Source: Daucus carota subsp. sativus (taxonomy: Eukaryota; Streptophyta; Magnoliopsida; Apiales; Apiaceae). Taken from it: a DNA stretch of 64,000 bases. A model generated the notes under the pieces. It had not been told where the DNA came from. It saw nothing but the letters and a program-made list of their open reading frames with translations, and made no database searches. Shown here piece after piece: positions 12,401-23,348 of this stretch; position 1 is the first letter of the stretch, and every line of letters starts with the position of its first letter. The DNA lies in the NCBI RefSeq assembly GCF_001625215.2, contig NC_030387.2:39889606-39953605 (forward strand). Reading direction: 5' to 3'. The position numbers and the translations under genes are program-made.

Positions 12401-13085
12401 CCACCCAAGTAAAATGATGGATATTTAAGACGTGTATGTAATTGAGATTTTAAAATATTGTTTTTTCACTAGTGAAATCCGGTTGTATTCCATTCTCAGG
12501 ATTTTGGGGTATTTTATGAAAATTTTAAAATATATTATAAAATCTGGTGATGTTCAATTAGGATTTCAATTATGCTTAAATATATGAGGGTATTCAATTG
12601 AAGTTATTTAAAACCCAATGGTATTCAGATGCTCATGAATTTTTTGAACTACATAAAGTGATGAATTCTTACATCAATCATGCGACATTTGAGGGGTGTA
12701 TTCAACTGAAATTTTGATACATTTTATATAGCTTGTATATTTTAATAGTATTTAGGGGGTATATTCAACTGAGATTTTGACGGACTTATTATAGTCTATA
12801 GATTTTAATGAATCGTATTTTATTATGAATTTATGTGGATCCTAGATAAAATGTCGTAAAGTTGATGTAGTGTCTTTTGGATTTAAACACAATACTTCAA
12901 AATTTTATTAATTTTAGTGGAATTTCAAATATCCTTAAATATACCAAACAATATGATAAAATGTATCATTTTATGAAGTCCCAAACATGCATCAACATTT
13001 GAATATTATCATATTTTAATGAATTTTATATAACTGCAATTGAATACCATCAAATTCAAGTATAATTTAAAATCCTGATTAAAGG
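12401..13085. repeat. Older repeat hosting the Mutator element, left part
   Basis: Contains many dispersed copies of a motif like 'tattcaattgagatttt' / 'tattcaactgaaatttt' (near 12590, 12690, 12760), in one orientation on this side and inverted on the far side of the Mutator element (15678-15890). This pattern of inverted subterminal motifs suggests one transposon split by the later insertion at 13095-15668. Its outer ends are not clear. Confidence 0.5.
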
Positions 13086-13094
13086 TAAAATTTA

Positions 13095-13243
13095 GGGAAA
13101 TTCTCAATGGTACACTTATAGTTTTGGCTTTTCCAAATGGTACGCAAAAAGTTTTTGGCTTCTCAATGGTACACGTATACTATTCAAACGTTCCGCGCCA
13201 TACTCCTCCCGTTAACAGCTGTTAATAAAACGTTAACTTCTCC
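13095..13243. repeat. MULE left terminal inverted repeat
   Basis: About 150 bp, reverse-complementary to 15520-15668. It contains 'tggtacgcaaaaagtttttg' and 'aacagctgtta' in both copies. Confidence 0.9.
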
Positions 13244-13704
13244 TCAATTAACCTTTAATTAAAATTAAAAAAAATTTAAAAACATATGAAATTACAGCAG
13301 AGGTGGGTTAAAGTCGGGTTAGGTAAAAAAGAGGGCTTAGGTAAAAAAGAGGGCTTAACGGTCGAGTGCAGCACCAAGGGTTTGTACGAGAGAGAGCACA
13401 CTCGTTTCGTTTTCTTCTCAATCAGGAGTGCACACTCGATTCTCCATCTGTTCAATCTGCAATTCATCTTCAACTGAGGTATATTTCGTTTTCTCCACCT
13501 TCTGCTTCACTTGTGTTTCGTTCTTCTTGTGTTTGTTGTTTATTGTGTGTATAAATATGTTGTGCCCATGCATATTCCACTGTATGTATACATTGTTGTA
13601 CGTGTATAGTTGTTGGTGCTGCTATTTCTTAAAGTAATGTATTGTTATGTGTAGTCTGGTATGTATATTCTTGTTGAATGTTTGGGTTTGTTTTGTACTG
13701 TAGA

Positions 13705-15327
13705 ATGGGTGATCATAAGGTTTTGACGTTTAATTGGAGGGATAGCAATATAGATATTAAGGTCGAAATAGATAAATGCACGTTGTTGGACCTAATTGTG
13801 GAGTATGAAGATGAGGCTGAAAGAAGGGGTATTCACTTAGATTTTGGTTATCCAACCTTTGCGTATGCTTGGAATATGAGACACAAATGGTTAGAGAATG
13901 ATGCCCATCTGATGCAAATGTTCGAAAGGTTTAAAGACAGTACTGAGATTATGATATGGGTTAGGACAAAGATGCAACCCACTCCCCTGTACAAGCTGGT
14001 TATGAATCTGAGAAGGCAAAATGAGCATAAGAAGACTGTTGAGGTTGATGGTAATGCAGAAAATGAGGATGAGAATGACACTGAAGATGAATTTGACGTG
14101 TCTTTGAATGATCTTGAGGACACCTCAGTGAAACCATCCACAAGTAACCCAAAACAGAAGCCAAAGACTAAAGCCAAACCTAAACCTATAGCTAAGCCAA
14201 AGACTAAAGCCAAACCCAAACCTAAGCCTAAGCCAAAGACTAAAACCACAATCACACCTAATATCCTACCCTCACCTCCTATCTCACCTAATACAGCCTT
14301 TAAGAATTTGAAGATTAGGAGGAGTCCCAGATTTTCCCCTTTACCAAACACAAACAATGACACTGTCTCTGCTAATGCCTCTGCCAATGCCTCTGTTAAT
14401 GCCTTTGACCAGTCTGCAATGACTCAAACACAAAGCAATTTTGTTGAGAGTTGTAACTCCACTTTAGGAGTTGATAGATGCAGACCAGTGTTGACCTTGC
14501 TTGAAGGTACATTTATACTTGTTTTTTCATTCAGACTTGGTTTTCATTGCCTGCAAACATGTTCTAACTTTGTCTCTTTTTTTTGTTTAGGGATTAGGAG
14601 AGTTTGCATGGTGAGAATGGCAACTAGACAGCAAGCTGCAAGTACTTGGCATGATGATGACCTCTGTCCAAAGATTGTCAAGATTTTGAAAGTTATAAGC
14701 AAGGAGACAATCAGTTGCAAAGCTTACATGTCAAAACCTGGAGAATATGAGATCCATGAGGGTACATCTCAATTTCCTTTATCTTTGAACTCAAAAATTT
14801 GTTCTTGTGGTGCTTGGCAGTTGTCTGGAATACCATGTAGGCATGCCATTAGAGCAATGTTGCATGCTAAAATCGATCCCCACAAGGTAGTAAGCACATG
14901 GTATTCAGTGAAGACATATAAGCAGGCCTACAGTTTTGGCATCAACCCAATACCTGACAAAGATCAGTGGCCATCATTTGAAGACATTCCTACTATTAAA
15001 CCACCAACACTCAAAAGAGGTGTTGGCAGACCTTGCAGAAATAGAAAAAGAGAGGAAGGGGAAGATCAAAAAGGCAAGAGAGCCAAAACAGTAAAGTGCA
15101 CTAAATGTGACTGTTATGGTCACAATTCAAGGACCTGCAGAGGAGGCCTTACTGCTAAAAAAAAGAAGGAAGCACAAGAAAAGGGTGAACCTGTGGTGAT
15201 AAGAAATCCAAGAGTGAGAGACCAATCCAATGCAGCAAAGGCAGCAGCTAAGGCGGCAAAGGAAGCATCTAAATCATCACAGGCTACTGAGATTAACATT
15301 TCTCAACCTGCTTCATCTAATATTTAA
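13705..15327 (+). CDS. MuDRA-type transposase, internally deleted
   Basis: I start at the ATG at 13705 (MGDHKVLTFNWR) because an upstream 'tgtag' acceptor and a GAG|gtatat donor near 13478 suggest a 5'UTR intron. A second intron is 14507-14590: 84 nt, GT-AG, open in frame, and its removal restores the family motif LTLLEGIRR. The spliced product is 512 residues. Domains: MULE N-terminal region (1-110); Lys/Pro repeats KPKTKAKPK (about 150-185); the end of the transposase region (LTLLEGIRR, CPKI); a SWIM zinc finger CSCGAW..GIPCRHAI starting at C338; and a CCHC knuckle CTKCDCYGHNSRTC starting at C437. The whole DDE catalytic domain is missing between the N-terminal part and LTLLEGIRR, so it cannot catalyse transposition. 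It might still bind DNA or be expressed as a truncated protein. Confidence 0.85.
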   Translation: MGDHKVLTFNWRDSNIDIKVEIDKCTLLDLIVEYEDEAERRGIHLDFGYPTFAYAWNMRHKWLENDAHLMQMFERFKDSTEIMIWVRTKMQPTPLYKLVMNLRRQNEHKKTVEVDGNAENEDENDTEDEFDVSLNDLEDTSVKPSTSNPKQKPKTKAKPKPIAKPKTKAKPKPKPKPKTKTTITPNILPSPPISPNTAFKNLKIRRSPRFSPLPNTNNDTVSANASANASVNAFDQSAMTQTQSNFVESCNSTLGVDRCRPVLTLLEGTFILVFSFRLGFHCLQTCSNFVSFFCLGIRRVCMVRMATRQQAASTWHDDDLCPKIVKILKVISKETISCKAYMSKPGEYEIHEGTSQFPLSLNSKICSCGAWQLSGIPCRHAIRAMLHAKIDPHKVVSTWYSVKTYKQAYSFGINPIPDKDQWPSFEDIPTIKPPTLKRGVGRPCRNRKREEGEDQKGKRAKTVKCTKCDCYGHNSRTCRGGLTAKKKKEAQEKGEPVVIRNPRVRDQSNAAKAAAKAAKEASKSSQATEINISQPASSNI

Positions 15328-15519
15328 GAACATTAATGCATTCTGTTTTTTGGTTGGTGTGTTTAGAAAGTTTATTATGATGTTGAGACCTGAACTTCTG
15401 TTGCTTCTACTTGGATCATGTTGGAATTTTTAAATTAGTGTCTATGAATCTTTTTGGATCATTTTTACTGTTTTGTTGGCTGGTTTTTACATTTCTTATC
15501 ATGTTTATACTGTTTTTAT

Positions 15520-15668
15520 GGAAAAATTAACGTTTGGTTAACAGCTGTTGACGGGAGGTGTATAGCAAAGAAAGGTAGAATAGTATGAGTGTACCATTGA
15601 GAAGCCAAAAACTTTTTGCGTACCATTTGGAAAAGCCAAAACTATAAGTGTACCATTGAGAATTTCCC
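15520..15668. repeat. MULE right terminal inverted repeat
   Basis: Reverse complement of 13095-13243. The outer half is nearly identical; the inner half has more substitutions. Confidence 0.9.
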
Positions 15669-15677
15669 TAAAATTTA

Positions 15678-15930
15678 AAATCCTAATTGAATACACCTAT
15701 ATTTTAAAAAATCCGAGTTGAATACCCTCAAATTTCACAAATGAAAATAAAAATTCTTTAAAATCCCAATTCGATATACACTTAATCTAGAATCCGCATA
15801 AAATTAAAATCATATACAATTCAATTAGATCCAAATTATATATAATTTATTAAAATCTCGGTTGAATACATTCGTCTTAATACTGATTTTTAGGAACTTT
15901 TTTTAGAAAAATGAAGAAGAATAATTTGTT
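15678..15930. repeat. Older repeat hosting the Mutator element, right part
   Basis: Carries 'cctaattgaatacacc', 'gagttgaataccctc' and 'ctcggttgaatac', the reverse complements of the motifs at 12480-13085, supporting a single interrupted element. Confidence 0.5.
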
Positions 15931-15939
15931 GGTATAATT

Positions 15940-16182
15940 TTCTCACTCCATTTTGTAATATAGGTCGCTTGACTTTTTGGCACGTGTTTAAGTATTCTTA
16001 AGTCTTTTGACCGCATACTTAAAATCATTATTTTTGATTTTCTTTTTTGAATAATAATGTCAATCATATATTTTTGTTCAAAAAAAGAAAATTTTAAAAA
16101 TAATGACTTTTAGCATGCGGTAAAAGATTTGGAAACATGTGTAAAAAAATCACAAGAGTTATATTTCAAAACAGTGGGAGTA
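15940..16182. mobile_element. Stowaway-like MITE, diverged
   Basis: The edges ctcactccattttgtaatat and (right, reversed) tactcccactgttttgaaat are imperfect inverted repeats. Arms around 16080 are complementary (ttattcaaaaaagaaaa type text). Located about 430 bp from the 3' end of the J-like gene. Confidence 0.65.
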
Positions 16183-16613
16183 CTTCGGAACAAGTCCAGT
16201 TTGTGATTATTTTACAGACAACCGCACAATTGCAGAAATTTCAGCACTCGACCACCTGTTACGTCAATAAATAAATATAAAAAAAAAAATAGAGGATCAA
16301 CACTCCCAACAGGGAACCTACTGCTTGAATACAGCAAACTAACCATGCATGTATTTTTTATTTTCCTTGTACAAGTTACAGACTGACAGTAGCACTCTAA
16401 CACTTGGTTCAGTAAACTTTGAAAAAACCAACCACAGAATCCTCATTGAATTACACAAATACAATTCCAAAAGGATAACTAATTAAAGAAACACTAAACT
16501 AATTAGTATCCAAAATAAGTTACCTCTTTTCTTACTGAAAATTACAACTCGGCTTGACTGCAGTTACCTCGCTCAGTATTAAACTGCAACAGTAGGTATT
16601 ACTTGTTAACAGG

Positions 16614-17339
16614 TCAATCTAACAAATACGCGAAATCATTTTCAATTGTAGCGTAAAATGCATTGAGTTTCTCCTCAGCAAGTGATTCCTGGCTCTTATG
16701 ATCCCCATCAACATCACGAGAATCTGAATCCGGAACCTCCATAGTCTTGGGCCCATCCTTTTTTGGATCCTCTACGGCTGCAGCATCGTGTCCACCGTGA
16801 TCCATGACAGCAGCATCCGGTTCATGTAGCTGGCTTGGAACCACATTCCTAGCTTTCTTCGTTGAAACGTTCCGTTCTACATCTGATGCCCTCTTCTTTC
16901 TCTTTTTCTTGCTACTTCCAGATGAGCTTGCCTGTGTCACAGCCAAGGCATTCTGTTGTAAATCTCTCGATCTTCTCCTGAGATCATAATCATTTCTTGT
17001 ATTTTTTTCAGACAAGATGGCCCATGCTCTAGTCACGAGCCTATATGCTTCACGCGACCTAGTTAGTCTTATACTCTTAGCCACTTCCACGTAAAGTTTC
17101 TTTATTGTCTTGAGATCAGCTGAAGGATCGGCACCAAGAACTGAGTACCAGTCGGTTTCCTCATCCTCGCTGGAAACCTGCACAATGATTTGGGACAGAA
17201 AACGCGAAAGTCTTCTGAGCTTTCTAGATGAAGTTTGCACCTTCTTGGCAAACTCTATAGCACCTTTGACATCATTTTTGTGCAAAAGGTTTTCCAACGT
17301 TTGTATGCCACTGGTATGGTACGACGTTTTGAAGTCCAT
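16614..17339 (-). CDS. J-domain-like nuclear protein lacking the HPD motif
   Basis: Single open frame of 241 residues. Residues 1-60 (LENLLHKNDVKGAIEFAKKV) resemble the N-terminal helical region of plant DnaJ proteins of the DUF3444 group. Residues 63-121 match their J-domain (DWYSVLGADPSADLKTIKK, then AYRLVTRAWAILSEK, RNDYDLR). Where canonical J-domains have HPDKN, this one has AKSIRLTRS, and helix II is shortened. The HPD is needed to stimulate Hsp70 ATPase, so classical co-chaperone activity is not expected. A basic cluster KKKRKKR (about 143-149) suggests nuclear location; the C-terminus is acidic and low-complexity. The C-terminal DUF3444 domain of the longer relatives is absent. It may be a functional J-like protein or a truncated paralogue; the frame is intact. 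No introns are needed. Confidence 0.7.
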   Translation of the reverse strand: MDFKTSYHTSGIQTLENLLHKNDVKGAIEFAKKVQTSSRKLRRLSRFLSQIIVQVSSEDEETDWYSVLGADPSADLKTIKKLYVEVAKSIRLTRSREAYRLVTRAWAILSEKNTRNDYDLRRRSRDLQQNALAVTQASSSGSSKKKRKKRASDVERNVSTKKARNVVPSQLHEPDAAVMDHGGHDAAAVEDPKKDGPKTMEVPDSDSRDVDGDHKSQESLAEEKLNAFYATIENDFAYLLD

Positions 17340-17929
17340 TCTAATGAGATTCAGCTCTACACCCTGAATAAGTGAATTTCAAATGTTATTCTTGCTTGAG
17401 CAGAAACATTTCTTGTAACCTATGCAGTCCTTGATGTGAACTAAAAGAATTAGGGCAAGAATAAGTGAATGAACAACAACAGTAGACTGTGGCAGTATGA
17501 AATATGGAAGATTTTTTTTTACTGTAGTCAACAAAAATCAAGAAACAACACTACCAGAAAAATTGTTAATGTTGACAGAACATTTTCAGACAGATTCTAT
17601 TTCTTCTGGTTTAGACTACTGCATTTTATTGCTAGGAGGGTCCTTAACCTACAAGAAATCTTGAAATAATCATCAACAATTTGTTGGTAAAATCTTCTAC
17701 ACAACATGTCCCGTTTGTGATTATTCACACACAAACATACAATTGCTGAAATTTGAATACTCACATGTTCACATACTCTTGGTACAACATTAAATAAATA
17801 AGCAACGGAGGATGGATATTCATAACCCTGCCAAAACCCTGAACAGAAACCTACTGAGTGATAACAAACTAACCAGGCATGGAATTTATTGTATATATTT
17901 GTAGAAGTTACAATAGCACTCAGATTTGC
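17340..17929. other. 5' flank of the J-like gene, nothing recognised
   Basis: AT-rich, with no coding sequence or repeat I can name. 17690-17900 shows some similarity to the 3' flank of the same gene (16200-16400): 'gtttgtgattatt', 'acaattgc(a/t)gaaattt' and 'ctactg...aacaaactaaccatgcatg' style text. Confidence 0.4.
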
Positions 17930-18800
17930 TACAACTAATTATACTGATGGATGCCAGAAAAGGAATTTTTGAAACATGTATTAGCGCGCTAATAAGAGAA
18001 TGAACAACAGCAGAAATAAATTATCACAGCAATGAAAGAACAATTCTACACATAAGGGATATGTTTCCAATATAGTCCACAGAAACTCAAAATAAGTATG
18101 AGAAAATAATCCAACGAACACTAAAAGGCACTTGTAAGATCTTAAGTCAAGCTGCACCCTTACATATACAACAATAGCAAGGCACTTGTAAAATCCCAAG
18201 TCAAGCTGCACACTTACATATACAACAATAGCGTGAATTAGAATTAAAGCTTTTCGAGACAACTACAACTTTATAATAGTTATCAAAGAACAGATTACAC
18301 CCCAGATGACCAAAGTTTAACTTGGATATACTGAGGGAAAATTTAAACAAAAAATCTGACCTTTTATGCTTACAAAACAATCTTAAACACATCCCTTGCA
18401 TTGTTTTATCTCTACAAATCATTTTCATGTCTTTTCAGTTTCACCACCACTACCAGTTCATTACATCTTAAAGATCAAATTAATCGACACAACTGAAAAT
18501 GAAACAAGAACTAATGAAAGTCTCCTTAACAAAAAAAACAAAAAACAAATTGAGCTACTACTTCATAACTAAAAAAATGTTTTCTATTCATAAAAACATG
18601 TAAAACGTTGATCTGAAAACAGAATACAGAAAACAATGCCAAACAACACCTAAATCATCCGAAAATTAAACGATGCTAATGAATCTACAAAAGGAGATGG
18701 ACTACTGCACATCTAAACTGATGTACACCAAAAAATTTAATACTTGAATTACACAAAAAGGCACAAATTAGTTAGATGAGTGTATACATTTACAAGAACT
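17930..18800. repeat. Dispersed repeat family, copy B
   Basis: Homologous to parts of 10795-12400, 26140-26790 and 27650-28870 (for example 'gatggatgccag', 'aaacatgta', 'aaaaggcacttgtaa'). A short tandem duplication inside repeats 'gcacttgtaa(g/a)atc(t/c)taagtcaagctgca' at about 18130 and 18182. Confidence 0.65.
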
Positions 18801-18809
18801 TTCAACAAT

Positions 18810-21461
18810 TGAGGCTTGATTGAAAAAGTTAATAAGCACAGCTATGATCAATTACAATTGCCGGAAATAAACATACCGTATACAATCGAATTTCAACTGA
18901 TCGATCAGAATTGAAAGACTGATGCACCTTGATACTGAGTCTAAGGGGAAGGAATACAGCGCATCTAAACTGATGTACACCAACAATTGAACTTTATCTG
19001 CATATGGAATTTTTTTTAGAATTTAATATTCGAACTAAATTTTTTTAGAATTTGTGAAAGATCGAGAGTGATAAAAATGGTCTTGATGAGGGGGTGCAAT
19101 GGGATAGATACCAGAGAGCTGCAACGGGACAATTTAGTTGTGCTGTACTTTTGAGCTGCATGTATTATATTGAGCAACTGAGTGCATGTTATATTGAGCA
19201 AAAGCCTCAGGCAAATCTAGACAAAAAGTGACCCCACAACACATTTTTGTTGGTTGGAAATATTAGAGGGCCCACCGAAAAATGAGGAACAATATTGAAT
19301 ATGGATTTTTAAAGAATCCGTATTTAAAAACATTAGAGGGCCCACTGAAAAAATATTGAAAATATTTATCGGGGAATTTTTACATTGTAGGAGTGGGGTT
19401 GGCTAAAATGGATCTATAAGATATATTATGTAAAATTTGTTGAATCGATAAGATATTGTGCTTCGATAGAATTGGTTATATTAGTTAACTATAATTTAAA
19501 AATAGTATGTTATTAATATTTTAAATTGTTAAAATAGAATATATCAGTACAATATGATAATAAATGTTGTGCAATTTTCCTACAAATTTTTTATAGGTAT
19601 CCAGAGGTTCTTCAAGTAGTGAGGTTGAGTGAAATTATAGACAAAGGGTGAGGATGATTGAAGGATATGAGATTATAGACAAAGGTTGACTGAAATTATA
19701 GACAAAGGTTTTTCAAGATACTGGCTATTTCTTATTTTTGGTATGCGAACTCAGTTTTTAGCTAAGGATATTCATAGTTGGAGATGCTCAAACATATATC
19801 ATTTGATTCGTCAAGTAATATGAGATTGGAATGAGAAATTAGATTTAATTATATGAGTTTAAGGTATCATATTCAATTTTAGAAAAAAAAGAAGTTATTA
19901 ATTTATATTATAAATTAAAAATATTAATAAAATTATTAGTATTATATATTTTGCATCATTAATTATTCTTGTATCAAAAATTAATTTTTTTTGACAAAAT
20001 ACATTCATTAAACACTGACACAGTCATGACAAATTCCCAAACTGATTATACAATCAGATTGAAAAATAAAAATGAGCTAAATAACTAGTCATTTTATTTT
20101 CAAATTGCTTAACGAATAGAATATAAATAAAATGATTGTTTTTTTCGTATTTTTGTTTGATGATAATCACCATTTACTATTTTTGTTTGAGTTCTTTGAT
20201 TTTTTTTCGGTGTTTAAAAATCTTTCTAATTATTACAAGTTTTGTGACCTAGTTTTCACAGCACATGTAATGTATCATGTTGTCTCCTAAGAAAAATTTA
20301 ATGAACATGAAATGTATCTTAAATAAATTTTCTAATCTAGCATAAATTTTATGTATTTGTGATTTTAACCTATTAAAAACACAATTAGAAAAGATTGTGC
20401 AAATCAAAACATTACGATCTAATTTTATTAATAATGCGAGAAAAGTTATTTGAGATGTATCTTAATGCGTGTGTATTCTTATTAATGTATTTAAGAAGCC
20501 AGAACTTATGACTTTACGTGACTAATCTGATAAGCTGGTAGTTTAAAATGTCTGTTTCGATAATTTTGACTTATTAACAGCTTATAGGTTATTAAAAATA
20601 TAATAATAAAAATAAGTGTTTTATGAGTAATTTATGACTTATGGGTAATTTTTATCAAAAAAAAAGTTCAAAAAAATTAAGTCACTGAAAAAAATACCTC
20701 AAACTAATTTCTGAATTTATGGCTTTAAACTGGTTTCCGACTTATTACACAAATGGACATTTTTCAGCTTAAATTTAGAAACAGCTTAAAACTACCACAA
20801 ACAGGCTCTAAATGTCTAAGATATATGCCGGTATATATTTTAAAAAATAGTTCATTGATAAAATTACATGAAATTAAAGTCATGTTCGATTTTTCAAATA
20901 CATTTGGACCAAAAAGCTATGGAAAAGGCTTTTAGAAAAGCTGTTTTTACAAATTCGAGTAAAAATTTCCTAGAATGTTTTCTGCATGTATTAAAATGTC
21001 CATGCTATTGATTTGTTGTGCTATCTTTGCAATATAGTGTGTGTTAGGCGTAGATATTGCTCCTCCGTTTCTGTAGCTTTATGTCTGGGACAAGTCTTTT
21101 GACAAAGCTGATTTAACTCTAGGATGGGTGTTCAGGAGCTACATGTCTTTGTTCATATAAGCCTTTGGACTTAAAGATGCCAGTTCTTGATTCATGAATA
21201 CCATTAACAACATAAAACTTCTGCCTTTATGATATGGTCTTTTTACTCAGGTGCAGGTCTTTTAAATTCGACGGTAAACTGATATAAGAACACTACCATA
21301 CGAGCATCATGAAACTGCATTGGTGCGCCTTGGTCGGAATTCAAAGCCTTCCATATATAGTCGGTCCAGACTTACGCTTCCCACTTTTTACTTCCGTCAT
21401 AGTGATCTCCAAATTCACCTCTTCTCCTCCTCCTTTGTTGAAGTATTCTCCTAACTGAACT
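18810..21461. repeat. Segmental duplication, copy 2 (partner at 1-2646)
   Basis: Colinear with the start of the window. Between the copies are small indels, for example extra 'gatc' near 18901 and an extra ~60 bp around 19615-19700. The right edge lies inside the last exon of the F-box gene. Confidence 0.9.
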
Positions 21462-22489
21462 TCGAACCTGTCATCTTTTCTCTGTTGCGGATATTGGAGA
21501 TCATTATCCCCTTCCGACCTCATCTTACGCGGGTCCAGATAGACAATATGTTTAATGCTTTCAACACCATTAATAGCTATGGAAACTTCTACGGGTTCAT
21601 CAAAATAGCAGTAATGAAATATATATTCCGCCGAACTACAGACAAGATAAATTGTGTAGGTAGTATTTGGGGATAGTACGGAGGTGCTTATCTTTCCCTG
21701 GATTCCGAACAATGCAACACGGTGACATAAGGTAAAACAATCCTGAATCCTGCATATGAAACTACATCAATTAAACAAAGGGGGCTGGTCCAGAGCAATA
21801 CAATGTTACTAGCATGCATCTAGCGGAAAAAAAAAACGTTGAACATGAAAAACCCTAGAATGGTATGACATTATTTTCCGCTTAACATACATACGTCAGG
21901 AGCCGGACTGTTAAACAAATATGATGCATGTTTGTCGAATAATAAATATGTAACAAGAAAAAGGCCAACCTGGATATTTCAACTTCCAGACGAGACCAGC
22001 CGACATCCTCAAAATATACTTCTTCAACATCACCTATGATTGAAATAGCTGTAAGAAAACACTTCTTGCCAGTCCTCTTGCATAACCAAAAACACTACTC
22101 AACAAACAGAGAAGAAATCATTGTCATATCGTTATTAAATTAAATGCATCGATCACTAAAATTGCAAAAACAAATAGCACGGGCGTGAGAAGTATTACCA
22201 TGGTATTCCCATCCATGCTGACATGATTGCCGATGAGAAACAGAAACAAATCTTTCTTGTGAGCAAATTTCATATTGGGAAGAGCATCGGCCCGGTCACG
22301 TAATTGTCGATAATCAGAGGGCAAAAATCTGTCCCAGACGAGGTCTGATTCAGCGGCTGATAGAAACCTTTTACAAACAGCAGACAGCCTACATGCCTCC
22401 ATAGGGCCAACACGCCAAACAACCTCTTCTATGCATTCTTGAGGAAGCTTTTCAAATAAATCAATGTGATCATGTCCCTCTCCTGCCAT
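21341..22489 (-). CDS. F-box protein PP2-B type (phloem protein 2-like), frameshifted C-terminus
   Basis: Three exons on the minus strand: 22199-22489, 21970-22076, 21341-21749. GT-AG introns join them in frame to 268 residues. The N-terminal F-box (about residues 10-57: LFEKLPQECIEEVV, CRLSAVCKRFLSAA, VWDRFLP) would bind SKP1 in an SCF ubiquitin ligase. The middle exon gives RTGKKCFLTAISI, the start of the PP2 lectin-like domain. The last exon gives GKISTSVLSPNTTY, VQLGEYFNKGGGEE and EVKSGKRKSGP. The middle exon is shorter than usual; the segment normally reading WGDTPxYW is reduced. A 4-bp insertion (ta repeat near 21353) shifts the frame, so it ends TIYGRL instead of the GFEFRPRR seen in the fragment at 2495-2646. 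Function may be altered. The neighbouring paralogue at 24650-25942 points the other way. Confidence 0.8.
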
Positions 22490-22590
22490 ATGTGTTACAA
22501 TATGCTTATTCAGGTGAATATTTGTTCTAATACTTATTTGGGCAAGGTTCAGACTCCTATAAAAAAAAATAGGTTCAGACTCCTATAAAA

Positions 22591-23009
22591 TCTATACTAT
22601 ATTATAATAAGGCAACATGGGTATAATTTGTAGTCGTACAAAATTTTGGTTTGGTCATCTCCTTTATAACTACAAGTCGGTCACATGTAGGCTTCTCTTG
22701 CTCTTACAATATTAAAGAGTTTTATACCGTTCAAATTACAAACACTTGTGATGTAATACAAGATAAAAAAACTCCACCATTATTCTTTTAAATATAATTT
22801 ATATATTATTTATATACTATATATTATAATAAACCGATAGTGGTATAATTCGTAGTCGTCTAAAAAATGTAATCAGTTTGTAAATATAATCAGGTTAAAA
22901 TCTAATTCATTAATACTTAAATACTAATAAGATGATGTTAAAATTTAAATTATAATTAATAAATTACGAATTCTATAGCCGCCCGTGCTTCGCACGGGTT
23001 AAAGGCTAG
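22591..23009 (+). mobile_element. Non-autonomous Helitron, 419 bp
   Basis: The 5' end is A|TCTATACTATATTATAATA, a classic plant Helitron start. The 3' end has the hairpin cccgtgcttcgcacggg (about 22982-22998) followed 11 bases later by CTAG|T. There is no target duplication, and insertion between A and T is as expected. No Rep/helicase coding. Confidence 0.88.
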
Positions 23010-23010
23010 T

Positions 23011-23348
23011 AATAATAATAATAATCTGTTTTATATTCAAAATAATAGAAATAGACAACGATAACAGAATCCTAATAGAAATAGAAGTTGATTTCACGTA
23101 ATTTGTAGACTATAGATAGAATTCTAAATAACAGAATAAAATAGGATACGATAATAGAATTCTAATAGAAATAGAAGTTCTTATTCTACAAGACTTACAT
23201 GAGTCCCTATCCTAATCCCTATAATCTATTTTATATTCTAAATAACAGAAATAGAATAGGATACGATAAGAGAATCCTAATAGAAATAGAAGTTGATTTC
23301 ATGTACTCTGTGGACTATAAGAAGAATATATATATATATATATATATA
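23011..23348. repeat. Imperfect tandem repeat and TA tract
   Basis: About three diverged units with phrases 'aatcctaatagaaatagaag', 'gattcta/tattcta' and 'aataggatacgata' occupy 23025-23320. They are followed by a (TA)n run at 23328-23348 that serves as target for the next element. Confidence 0.6.

Larger units (their letters stand above)
13086..15677. mobile_element. Mutator-like element (MULE) with MuDRA gene remnant, plus target duplications
   Basis: The element proper is 13095-15668 (2574 bp). It is bounded by a perfect 9-bp target duplication, taaaattta (13086-13094 and 15669-15677), the Mutator signature. Long terminal inverted repeats (13095-13243 and 15520-15668) start gggaaattctcaatggtaca; the outer ~80 bp are nearly perfect and the inner part is diverged. 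It carries a transposase gene lacking the catalytic domain, so it is non-autonomous. The clean target duplication and well-matched repeats point to a fairly recent insertion. Confidence 0.93.

Noticed and set aside
13848..14387. 179-codon minus-strand frame opposite the MULE gene
   Set aside because: It is the antisense of the Lys/Pro-rich MuDRA coding sequence; its hydrophobic repeats mirror the codon repeats on the plus strand.
14507..14590. Reading the MULE gene as one uninterrupted exon
   Set aside because: The 84-nt segment has GT-AG ends and a T-rich 3' tract. Its removal restores the conserved LTLLEGIRR sequence, so it is treated as an in-frame intron.
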